29,060 bases of DNA from an uncultured bacterium. GTDB lineage: Bacteria; Cyanobacteriota; Vampirovibrionia; Gastranaerophilales; Gastranaerophilaceae. The notes beneath the pieces were generated by a model. The model was not told where the DNA came from and did no database searches. It saw only the letters and a list, made by a program, of their open reading frames with translations. A program made the position numbers and the translations under genes. The stretch is taken from assembly GCA_900550295.1 (NCBI GenBank), contig URRM01000012.1:1-29060 (forward strand). The letters are read 5' to 3'. Positions within the stretch are counted from its first letter, which is position 1. Each line of letters starts with the position of its first letter. Of the stretch, positions 15,121 through 21,082 are shown piece after piece.

Positions 15121-15143
15121 ATAGGGGTAGGGGGTATACCTAC
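15121..15143 (+). promoter_or_regulatory. CsoR/RcnR-type operator
   Basis: ATAGGGGTAGGGGGTATACC and the next three bases form a G-tract flanked by short AT inverted repeats. Operators of the CsoR/RcnR/FrmR family have this build (RcnR: TACT, six G, N, AGTA). It sits right after the -10, where a bound tetramer would block RNA polymerase until metal releases it. Confidence 0.7.
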
Positions 15144-15158
15144 AAAAGGAGAAAACTA

Positions 15159-15431
15159 ATGTCAGATTGCAGAACAAAAGAAGAAACGGATAAATTAGTT
15201 AAAAGGCTTAACCGTATTGAAGGACAGGTTAAGGGAATTAAGAATATGATTGTCGAAGATAGAGAATGTATGGAGATTTTAAATCAATTACGCTCTGTGT
15301 CTTCAGCTTTGAAAGGCGTTTGGGAAATTATGGCAGCCAAGCACATTGAACATTGTTTGGATAATGCCTCTGAAAAAGAACGTCACGAAACAATTGAAGA
15401 TATTATCGGTCATTTACATCAGTTGAGGTAA
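15159..15431 (+). CDS. CsoR/RcnR/FrmR-family metal-responsive repressor
   Basis: A 90-residue all-helical repressor of the DUF156 family: LVKRLNRIEGQVKGIKNMI, EDRECMEILNQLRSVSSALKG and the C-terminal IEDIIGHLHQL. Ligand positions are C37, H62 and C66, with the spacing of C36-H61-C65 in Mycobacterium CsoR, which binds Cu(I). An extra Cys at residue 4 lies close to the N-terminal ligand used by Ni/Co sensors such as RcnR and InrS, so the metal may be Cu(I), Ni(II) or Co(II). AGGAG precedes the ATG, and an operator covers the start site, indicating autoregulation. The CDF pump follows after 5 bases. The partner pump resembles DmeF, so a DmeR-DmeF-like nickel/cobalt system is favoured over copper. 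Confidence 0.9.
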   Translation: MSDCRTKEETDKLVKRLNRIEGQVKGIKNMIVEDRECMEILNQLRSVSSALKGVWEIMAAKHIEHCLDNASEKERHETIEDIIGHLHQLR

Positions 15432-15436
15432 TAAAT

Positions 15437-16156
15437 ATGGAACTAGAACACGAACACGATTGTCATTGTGAACATCACGAAGGACATCATCACCACCATC
15501 ACGAAAACGTTAATGCGGAAAATGAACGTAAAACGTTAATTGTAATCATTTTTACAGTAGTTACAATGTTTGCCGAAATCTTTTTCGGTTACATCAGCAA
15601 TTCTATGGCATTGCTTGCGGATGGTTGTCACATGGGTACCCATGCATTTGCTTTAAGTATTGCATTTTTTGCTTATTTCTTTATTAATAGAATTCAAAAT
15701 TGTGAAAATTGCGATGTGGTTTCATGCAAAATATCTGCATTTGCGGGTTATACAAGTTCATTATTCTTGTTAGTTACAGCAATATGGATTATTATTGAAG
15801 CCGGTGAAAGATTATTAAACCCTCTAAAAATTTCATTTAATGAGGCAATTCTAGTTGCTGTAATCGGTTTAATCGTAAATCTTGTATGTGTTGTTATTAT
15901 GGAATATGGTAACAAGCATAAAGATGAAGATTACAACTTTAAGGCTGCATATTTGCACATACTGACAGATGCTCTAACTTCCGTATTCGCTATCGTTGCA
16001 TTATTTGCAGGTAAATATATCGGTTGGACATTCTTAGATCCGATAATGGGTTTTGTCGGCGGTGCTTTAATCTTAAAATGGAGTATAGGCTTAATCAAAG
16101 ATACATCAAAAATCTTGTTGGATTTGAAATTGTTGAAGCCGGTTGAAAAACATTAA
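15437..16156 (+). CDS. CDF-family divalent metal efflux transporter (DmeF-like)
   Basis: A 239-residue inner-membrane antiporter that exports a divalent metal in exchange for protons. The N-terminus has a His-rich stretch (residues 3-24, with six consecutive His) that likely binds metal. Six membrane segments follow between about 33 and 215. Transport-site signatures are MALLADGCHMGTHAFAL in TM2 (a DGxH..TH pattern as in DmeF; most CDFs have HSxxD) and HILTDALTSV in TM5, giving the usual H-x-x-x-D site. The chain ends soon after TM6 and lacks most of the cytoplasmic C-terminal dimer domain of typical 300-residue CDFs. GAGGT overlaps the end of the regulator gene, giving translational coupling. 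Nickel or cobalt is the likely cargo, with zinc possible. Confidence 0.88.
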   Translation: MELEHEHDCHCEHHEGHHHHHHENVNAENERKTLIVIIFTVVTMFAEIFFGYISNSMALLADGCHMGTHAFALSIAFFAYFFINRIQNCENCDVVSCKISAFAGYTSSLFLLVTAIWIIIEAGERLLNPLKISFNEAILVAVIGLIVNLVCVVIMEYGNKHKDEDYNFKAAYLHILTDALTSVFAIVALFAGKYIGWTFLDPIMGFVGGALILKWSIGLIKDTSKILLDLKLLKPVEKH

Positions 16157-16170
16157 AAATATGTTATAAT
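16143..16170 (+). promoter_or_regulatory. Strong predicted promoter reading antisense into the small ORF
   Basis: TTGAAA (16143-16148), a 16-base spacer and a perfect TATAAT (16165-16170), overlapping the end of the CDF gene. No plus-strand gene lies downstream before 18610. A transcript from about 16177 would run antisense through the 25-residue ORF and its leader. Confidence 0.5.
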
Positions 16171-16185
16171 AAAAATATAAAGGGC

Positions 16186-16205
16186 GGACAGGTTGCCCCC
16201 TGTCC
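16186..16205 (-). terminator. Hairpin terminator after the small ORF
   Basis: GGACAGG (16186-16192) pairs with CCTGTCC (16199-16205) around a 6-base loop. On the minus strand it is followed by GCCCTTTATATTTTTATT, so it would end the transcript of the 25-residue ORF. It may also act as the 5' hairpin of a plus-strand RNA. Confidence 0.55.
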
Positions 16206-16215
16206 TTTAAAAACC

Positions 16216-16293
16216 CTAGTTGATTAACAAGTTGAGTGCTAGAATAATCAGTAACAAGATAACTAGCGCTCTTGTTTTAATGTTAATCTCCAT
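16216..16293 (-). CDS. 25-residue hydrophobic membrane peptide, possible type I toxin
   Basis: ATG to TAG encodes MEINIKTRALVILLLIILAL followed by NLLIN. A charged head (residues 1-8) precedes one strongly hydrophobic helix (about 9-24), as in small membrane peptides and type I toxins. A good Shine-Dalgarno sequence, GGGAGTGAG, ends 4-5 bases before the ATG. A hairpin terminator follows 10 bases after the stop. Upstream, the leader contains ACACCTCCTC (anti-Shine-Dalgarno-like, 16345-16354), which can partly pair with the ribosome-binding site, a common device in type I toxin mRNAs. Promoter-like elements on the opposite strand (16143-16170, 16220-16248) could make an antisense RNA. The peptide is seen directly; the toxin function is inference. 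It could simply be a small membrane protein. Confidence 0.55.
   Translation of the reverse strand: MEINIKTRALVILLLIILALNLLIN
16220..16248 (+). promoter_or_regulatory. Second antisense promoter candidate inside the small ORF
   Basis: TTGATT (16220-16225), a 17-base spacer and AATAAT (16243-16248). The same -10 sequence occurs in the csoR promoter. A transcript from about 16255 would cover the ORF start, its ribosome-binding site and leader in antisense. Confidence 0.4.
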
Positions 16294-16385
16294 TTTTCTC
16301 ACTCCCTTTCTTCAAACTTGAACGATTTGTAGTCGTTTTTAAAGAGGAGGTGTGTAGGGTTTACCCATGTTAATACTAACAAAAC

Positions 16386-16425
16386 AACGCATTTTTACAT
16401 CGTATAAAAGATGTAAAAATGCGTT
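16386..16425. terminator. Perfect 16-bp hairpin, terminator-like
   Basis: AACGCATTTTTACATC (16386-16401) and its exact complement (16410-16425) around an 8-base loop. On the minus strand it is followed by GTTTTGTTAG, so it probably ends the 16452-17153 transcript 27 bases after its stop. On the plus strand the tail is TATATATAAATT, which is weaker. Confidence 0.6.
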
Positions 16426-16451
16426 TATATATAAATTGTAATTCAATATTT

Positions 16452-17153
16452 TTAAACCGAAGCTCCGCCGTCTGTAAGCTTTTTCATCGCTTTTTGGCTA
16501 CCTTCATTTTGTTTTGCAATTTTTTGTACAAAATCTATTGCATCAACATCTCGGGCAATTGCTTCTTTTAGTGCCATAATGTCTTCTACTGAAAGGTTGT
16601 TTAGGTTTAAATAGCTTTTTTCATCAACAAATTTTCTAAAGTTTTCTTGAGCTTTTGGATCAAACCCCGGCATGTCAATTTTCATTGCATACCATTTGTA
16701 GAATTGGTGAATCATTGCATATTTATCTAATTGACCTTCATCAAGTAAAAAAATCGGTTGTGTTTTAAAGCCCAATTTTTTAAATAAAAGCAAATTTAAT
16801 AAAAAGGCTTTTATTCCCTTTAATTCACGGATGTAACCTTGTTCTTCTCTTATGATATCAAGAATTTTGCTCGCATGTGGGTGTCTTATTACCGGAGTGC
16901 CGTTTCTTTCAATATAAAGAAGCATTTTTTCCGGCATGTTTTCGAATTTTTTTAAAATTGCAGCAACATTATTCTCCAGTTTAACCTTGTTTTCTTCTGT
17001 TTTTACAGTCAAATTAAGCGAACAGCCATTAGTCATTACAGTTTTTGAAGTTGAATTTGTAAAACTTGCAATGGCTTTTTCGTGTTTTTTTCTTATGAAT
17101 TTTTCTTGTAGTGCTAAAACAAGATAAACTATTTTTTGGATTATTTTATCCAT
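16452..17153 (-). CDS. Conserved-looking protein of unknown function
   Basis: A 233-residue protein I do not recognise. It starts with an amphipathic or weakly membrane-binding helix (IIQKIVYLVLALQEKFIRKKHEK), then a Thr/Asn/Val-rich strand region (about 30-60). A mixed region with NMPEKMLLYIERNGTPVIRHPHASKIL follows, then a hydrophobic helix near 118-130 (IKAFLLNLLLFKKLGF) and a Lys/Ala-rich helical tail. There is no signal peptide and no enzyme motif. It begins 9 bases after the STAS-like gene, so the two are one operon. The pairing with a STAS-like protein suggests a membrane-peripheral or regulatory role, which is only a guess. A hairpin terminator follows. Confidence 0.65.
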   Translation of the reverse strand: MDKIIQKIVYLVLALQEKFIRKKHEKAIASFTNSTSKTVMTNGCSLNLTVKTEENKVKLENNVAAILKKFENMPEKMLLYIERNGTPVIRHPHASKILDIIREEQGYIRELKGIKAFLLNLLLFKKLGFKTQPIFLLDEGQLDKYAMIHQFYKWYAMKIDMPGFDPKAQENFRKFVDEKSYLNLNNLSVEDIMALKEAIARDVDAIDFVQKIAKQNEGSQKAMKKLTDGGASV

Positions 17154-17162
17154 AATGCCTGC

Positions 17163-17498
17163 TTATTGATGAATGATGTGAAATTTTCTGTTGATTAATT
17201 CATTTTTGTCTTGAATAAAATCAAGGTTGCTATTGAACATTTTAACATTTTTGTCGTATCTTCTCAAGTTTAAAAGCGCAAATAATTCTGATGGAATGTT
17301 CAAAAGTGTCAATTTTGTTGTTTCTGAAAAGTTTTTAATGAATGTAAAAAAGTCCTCGGTTACACTTTCAACTTCTTTTAAATCAAGCGCTATAGGATGT
17401 TTTTCAATGTCCATTTTGTTTAAAAGAATTGCTAAATTTGCCAAAGAGCAAAAGTTTAATTCTTTTGTTTTGATGCCAACAACGTATTTGTTATCCAT
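17163..17498 (-). CDS. STAS-like protein
   Basis: A 111-residue protein whose pattern fits a STAS fold: IALDLKEVESVTEDFFTFIKNF corresponds to the beta-strand and the loop/helix that holds the phospho-Ser in SpoIIAA-type anti-anti-sigma factors. It is followed by LTLLNIPSELFALLNLRRYDKNVKMF, like the usual LvNvspevrrlLeltgl..lf. The usual Asp-Ser pair is replaced here by Thr-Glu-Asp, so regulation by serine phosphorylation is unlikely. This is more like the non-phosphorylated STAS domains of MlaB or chemoreceptor-type proteins. GAGGTG lies 7 bases before the ATG. It is the first gene of a two-gene operon with the unknown 233-residue protein. The STAS assignment is based on pattern only. Confidence 0.6.
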   Translation of the reverse strand: MDNKYVVGIKTKELNFCSLANLAILLNKMDIEKHPIALDLKEVESVTEDFFTFIKNFSETTKLTLLNIPSELFALLNLRRYDKNVKMFNSNLDFIQDKNELINRKFHIIHQ

Positions 17499-17520
17499 AG
17501 TTTTTCACCTCTTTCATAAT

Positions 17521-17545
17521 AATTTTAACAATTTTTGTTAAAATT
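17521..17545. promoter_or_regulatory. Palindrome upstream of the STAS-like gene
   Basis: AATTTTAACAA and its reverse complement TTGTTAAAATT separated by TTT: an 11-bp perfect inverted repeat 23-47 bases before the STAS-like start. It could be an operator or part of the promoter. A low-GC terminator is less likely, because the T-rich sequence is within the stem. Confidence 0.4.
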
Positions 17546-17587
17546 TGAATTATGAAAAATAAGGAAATTTCTACAACTTTAGTTGTA

Positions 17588-18412
17588 TTATTCTTTTACG
17601 GCACCTGATAATAAATCTGATAAAAAGTACTTTTTACCTAAGAAAAATATTGCTATAACCGGTATTGTACAAATTACAGAGCAGGCTAATAAGTCGCCCC
17701 ACATTGTTATTTCTCTGAAATTACCTTTGAAGATTGCAAGTCCAACAGGCAAAGTTCGCATGCTTTCAGAGTTTGTAATGATTAACGGCCACATAAAGCT
17801 ATTCCAAGTCGTTACAAAGGTGAAAATGGTTAAAGTCACGACAGCCGGAAGTGCAAGAGGTAAACCAATCTTAAAGAAGGTCTGAAAGATATTACAGCCG
17901 TCAATTTTTGCAGCCTCTTCAAGATCTTTAGGTAATGATAAAAAGTATTGGCGCATTAAAAATACTCCAAAACCGCCAAATAATCCCGGAAGTATTAACG
18001 CTGGAAAAGTGTTAACAAGATGCAATTCTCGCATTAAGAAGAATAGCGGGATGATATTAACTTGTGGCGGAACCATCATTGTTACAAGAATTACAAGGAA
18101 CCAAAAGTTTTTGCATTTAAAATTCAATCTTGCAAATGCATAGCCTGCAAGAGCTGAAATTATAACTTGTCCGATAGTTGTTAATAGCGCAACAATCATG
18201 CTGTTTGCAAAATATCTTGTTATCGGTAAATCTTTAAAAACGTGTCTAAAGTTTTCCAGTGTTAAATTCGTATGAAAAAAACTTCCGCTGGAATTGAAAA
18301 TTTCATTGCTTGGGGTTAATGCCAAATTAAGCATTGCAAAAAATGGAAAGAGCATGCTAATTGAGATTATTATTAATGATAAATATCCTATAAATAAAAC
18401 GAATTTTTTCAT
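17588..18412 (-). CDS. Carbohydrate ABC transporter permease, MalG family
   Basis: A 274-residue inner-membrane permease with six predicted helices. The EAA loop that contacts the ATPase is clear near residues 185-205 (EEAAKIDGCNIFQTFFKIGLPLALPA). MVPPQVNIIPLFFLM and the C-terminal TTWNSFMWPLIIT are typical of MalG/UgpE-type sugar permeases. Such a protein works as a heterodimer with a MalF-type partner, an extracellular solute-binding protein and an MsmK/UgpC-type ATPase. None is next to it: it is flanked by a STAS-like gene and bamA. It must therefore use partners encoded elsewhere, or be a remnant of a broken operon, though the frame is intact. A strong promoter lies directly upstream and the mRNA seems leaderless. 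Confidence 0.9.
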   Translation of the reverse strand: MKKFVLFIGYLSLIIISISMLFPFFAMLNLALTPSNEIFNSSGSFFHTNLTLENFRHVFKDLPITRYFANSMIVALLTTIGQVIISALAGYAFARLNFKCKNFWFLVILVTMMVPPQVNIIPLFFLMRELHLVNTFPALILPGLFGGFGVFLMRQYFLSLPKDLEEAAKIDGCNIFQTFFKIGLPLALPAVVTLTIFTFVTTWNSFMWPLIITNSESMRTLPVGLAIFKGNFREITMWGDLLACSVICTIPVIAIFFLGKKYFLSDLLSGAVKE

Positions 18413-18419
18413 TAGTCTT

Positions 18420-18447
18420 ATTATACACGACTTGAGTTATTGTTCAA
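18420..18447 (-). promoter_or_regulatory. Promoter of the sugar permease, predicted leaderless
   Basis: On the minus strand TTGAAC (18442-18447), a 16-base spacer and TATAAT (18420-18425). The ATG at 18412 is 8 bases past the -10 and has no Shine-Dalgarno sequence, so the transcript probably starts at or beside the start codon. Confidence 0.65.
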
Positions 18448-18513
18448 TTAAGTTTCATTTGTAACAATCAATTCATATTTTATATACATGTGGTTTATGA
18501 GAAATTTTTGGGT

Positions 18514-18519
18514 TATAAT
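18514..18519 (+). promoter_or_regulatory. Candidate -10 of bamA
   Basis: A perfect TATAAT about 90 bases before the bamA start. The -35 region (TGGTTT near 18491) is weak. The leader of about 85 bases has no recognised structure. Confidence 0.4.
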
Positions 18520-18609
18520 CATGTTGTTAGGATAATATCACACAAACCACGTTTGAATCTATAAATAGCTGAAAGTCAGGCGTGAAAAAGCAGATTAGGG
18601 AACGGAGTT

Positions 18610-20562
18610 TTGAACTCACGTAAATTCATATATCAACTATCATTAACTTTATGTATACTTGTGGCAACAGCGACAAGCGTTTTTGCTATAAATACTAATT
18701 CTGCAAATCCTAATTCTGCAAATCCTAATTCACAAAATAATTTAGCCCTAACAGAAATAAAACAAACTCCTAATACTCCGGAAGACGCTTTGCAAAACGA
18801 AAAGCAGTACATCAAAGATATTGAAATTTCAGGTACAAACATTGTTAAACCTAACTATATCTTAGACAAAATGATGTTACACAGAGGTGATGTTTATAAC
18901 AGAGATTTGTTAAAAACTGACCTAACAAGAATTTATCAAATGGGTTTCTTTACAGATAAAATGAAGGCTGTACCGATTGAAAACCCAGATCACACAATTA
19001 CTTTGAAAATTATAGTTGAAGAAAATATCCCTATTACTGACTTTACAGTAGAAGGTAATACCGTTGTTTCGACTGAAGAAATATTATCCTATCTTTTACC
19101 CCTAAGAGGTCAACCTCAAAACGTAATTCAGATTAACGAAGCAATTGAAGGTATTCAAAATTGTTATGCTCAAAAAGGCTATGTTCTAGCCAGAGTAAGT
19201 GTTTTTGATGATGATCCCGATGGCGTTGTAAATTTAAAGATGTCAGAAGGTGTTATCAACAAAATTATGATTTCCGGTAACGAAAAGACAAAAGATTATG
19301 TTGTAGAACGTAACATTTTGACTGAACCGGGGATGGTTTACAACGAAAATCTTATCAAGGCTGACTTGGTAAGACTTTACGCTACTCAAGCATACAAGGA
19401 TGTTAACAGAGATATTGAACAATCTTACGATGATCCTGAAAAATACGATGTAACTATCACTGTTCAAGAAGCACGTACAGCAACACTTTCTGTAGGTGGT
19501 GGTCTTGATTCAAGTACAGGTTTCTTCGGTTCTGTTGGTATTACCGACAACAACTTTAGAGGTAGAAACCAACGTGTAGGTTTGAACTTCTTAGCAGGTT
19601 CAGGTTTAATTTTGAATGATTCTTCAATTATAAGACATGCAAACTTACAAGCCGAATTGAGCTTCTTTGAACCATATTTCTTGAACGCAGATACATCTTT
19701 GATGGGTAAAGTGTTCTTCAGAGATTTTGGTAGTTATCAAGTGCCACTTGCTTTAGAACAACGTTTTGGCGGTGAAGTTACAATTGCTCATAGAAATAAG
19801 ACAAATCCTCATTTGACAGGAACTTTCACACTTGGTTTGGAAAATATCAATATGCGTGAAGGTGACAGACGTGAAATTGAACGTATGTATCAAAGTCACT
19901 ATGTACCAATTTCAAGACGTGCAGAACAATTGGAAGGCGGATTATTCTTATCTTTAGCTCCGGGGTTAGTTTACGATACTCGTGATACGTTAGTAAATCC
20001 AAGACACGGTGTTTTTGCAAACTTGAAGTTTGAAGAAAACGTAGCAATGAACGATTTTGAAAAAACTCACGGTAAGTTAACCGGTGCAATTAAGAGATAC
20101 TTCCCTGTAATGAGTAAATCAGCATTTTCTTTAACAGCTAAGGCCGGTGGTGTAATTCACGGACAAGACAAAATGCCGGAAGTTATGGCTTATCGTTTAG
20201 GTGGTCCTTATACTGTTAGAGGTTATAAGATGAGCGGTGTTGGTACAGGTTCTTCGTTTGTAATGGGTTCTGCAGAATTAACAACTCCATTCTTGTTCTT
20301 AGATAGAATTAAAAAAGTACCATTCTTTGACAATATTAAGTTAGCATTCTTTGTTGATGCAGGTAAAGTATTTAATCCAACACTTTCTACATATTTGTAT
20401 GACAGACCAAGTTATGCAATTTCAGCCGGTGTTGGTGTAAAAGTATTTATTCCGGGCTTAGGTCCATTGTCAATCGATTATGGTATTCCGCTTACAAACC
20501 CAATGGGAGGAAGCAACAAGGGTGGTTACTTCACATTTGGCGTAGGCGATATGTTATATTAG
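18610..20562 (+). CDS. bamA: BamA/Omp85 outer-membrane assembly protein
   Basis: A 650-residue outer-membrane protein that folds and inserts beta-barrel proteins. The start is TTG: no in-frame ATG precedes or follows closely, GGAG lies just upstream, and the TTG gives a good signal peptide (residues 1-26, ending SVFA). A short NSANP repeat follows. Three POTRA domains are visible at about 57-132, 134-208 and 210-287 (openings IKDIEISGTNIV, ITDFTVEGNTVV and INKIMISGNEKT). The 16-strand barrel runs from about 292 to the end, with the lid-lock VRGY motif at 536-539 and a final aromatic residue (Tyr). Three POTRAs, not five as in proteobacteria, match cyanobacterial-type Omp85. The skp-like gene follows after 24 bases, a common bamA-skp order. 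Confidence 0.95.
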   Translation: MNSRKFIYQLSLTLCILVATATSVFAINTNSANPNSANPNSQNNLALTEIKQTPNTPEDALQNEKQYIKDIEISGTNIVKPNYILDKMMLHRGDVYNRDLLKTDLTRIYQMGFFTDKMKAVPIENPDHTITLKIIVEENIPITDFTVEGNTVVSTEEILSYLLPLRGQPQNVIQINEAIEGIQNCYAQKGYVLARVSVFDDDPDGVVNLKMSEGVINKIMISGNEKTKDYVVERNILTEPGMVYNENLIKADLVRLYATQAYKDVNRDIEQSYDDPEKYDVTITVQEARTATLSVGGGLDSSTGFFGSVGITDNNFRGRNQRVGLNFLAGSGLILNDSSIIRHANLQAELSFFEPYFLNADTSLMGKVFFRDFGSYQVPLALEQRFGGEVTIAHRNKTNPHLTGTFTLGLENINMREGDRREIERMYQSHYVPISRRAEQLEGGLFLSLAPGLVYDTRDTLVNPRHGVFANLKFEENVAMNDFEKTHGKLTGAIKRYFPVMSKSAFSLTAKAGGVIHGQDKMPEVMAYRLGGPYTVRGYKMSGVGTGSSFVMGSAELTTPFLFLDRIKKVPFFDNIKLAFFVDAGKVFNPTLSTYLYDRPSYAISAGVGVKVFIPGLGPLSIDYGIPLTNPMGGSNKGGYFTFGVGDMLY

Positions 20563-20586
20563 TATATTTAATTATTGGAGGTATAT

Positions 20587-21042
20587 ATGAAAAACTTAAA
20601 AAAAATGGCTTTAACTCTTACATTAGTTTTGTTAATGTCTGTTAATGCAAAGGCTATGGCTGAAGGTGTTGGATTTATTGATTACAAAAAAGTTCAAGAT
20701 AACTATGCATATGCTCAAGCAGCAGCTAAAGAAATTGATGCTAAAGCTTTAGAATTACAACAATTTATTGTTGACAAAGAAAAACAATTCAAAGCATTAG
20801 ATACACCATTGAAAAAACAAAACTTTGAAGAAAAAACTAAAAAAGAATTTGAAGCAAAACAATCTGCTTACGTTACTTTCAAATTAAAGAAAGAAGAAGA
20901 TGTTTATAACAAAATTCAAGCAGCTGCAAAACAAGTTTTAGTTGACCAAAAACTTGATGCTATTTTCGATTACCGTGTAATCTTTGTTGGCGGACTAGAT
21001 GTAACAGATTTAGTTATCAGCAAGTTAAAAGGTAATAAGTAG
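20587..21042 (+). CDS. Skp/OmpH-family periplasmic chaperone
   Basis: The protein is 151 residues from the ATG at 20587, with a strong GGAGG 6 bases upstream; a TTG at 20575 lies before that site. The signal peptide is about residues 1-24 (ending AKAMA). The mature protein begins GVGFIDYKKVQDNY, the typical OmpH opening strand, then has two long Lys/Glu/Gln-rich helices (about 40-115) forming the tentacles. It closes with the strand pair LDAIFDYRVIFVGGLDVTDLVISKL. Skp trimers hold unfolded outer-membrane proteins and deliver them to BamA, whose gene is directly upstream. The size is normal for the family. Confidence 0.9.
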   Translation: MKNLKKMALTLTLVLLMSVNAKAMAEGVGFIDYKKVQDNYAYAQAAAKEIDAKALELQQFIVDKEKQFKALDTPLKKQNFEEKTKKEFEAKQSAYVTFKLKKEEDVYNKIQAAAKQVLVDQKLDAIFDYRVIFVGGLDVTDLVISKLKGNK

Positions 21043-21082
21043 TTAAAATATAAATTAGAGATAGGTTTATAAGGATAAAATA

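Larger units (their letters stand above)
16177..16425 (+). ncRNA. Hypothetical antisense RNA opposite the small ORF
   Basis: Predicted from the two plus-strand promoter candidates and the perfect hairpin at 16386-16425, which may end it. No homology to a known RNA was recognised. The 5' end could be near 16177 or 16255. There is no direct proof that it is made. Confidence 0.25.

Noticed and set aside
16367..16441. Short plus-strand frame MLILTKQRIF... after a GAGGAGG sequence
   Set aside because: The Shine-Dalgarno-like sequence is about 16 bases from the ATG, too far, and the frame is made of the terminator hairpin. The purine-rich stretch is better explained as the complement of the small-ORF leader.
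17573..17588. TACAAC-TTTA-GTTGTA hairpin as a terminator of the ABC permease
   Set aside because: The stem is only 6 bp and low in GC, and the minus-strand tail (GAAATTTCC) lacks a T-run, so it was left out as a feature.
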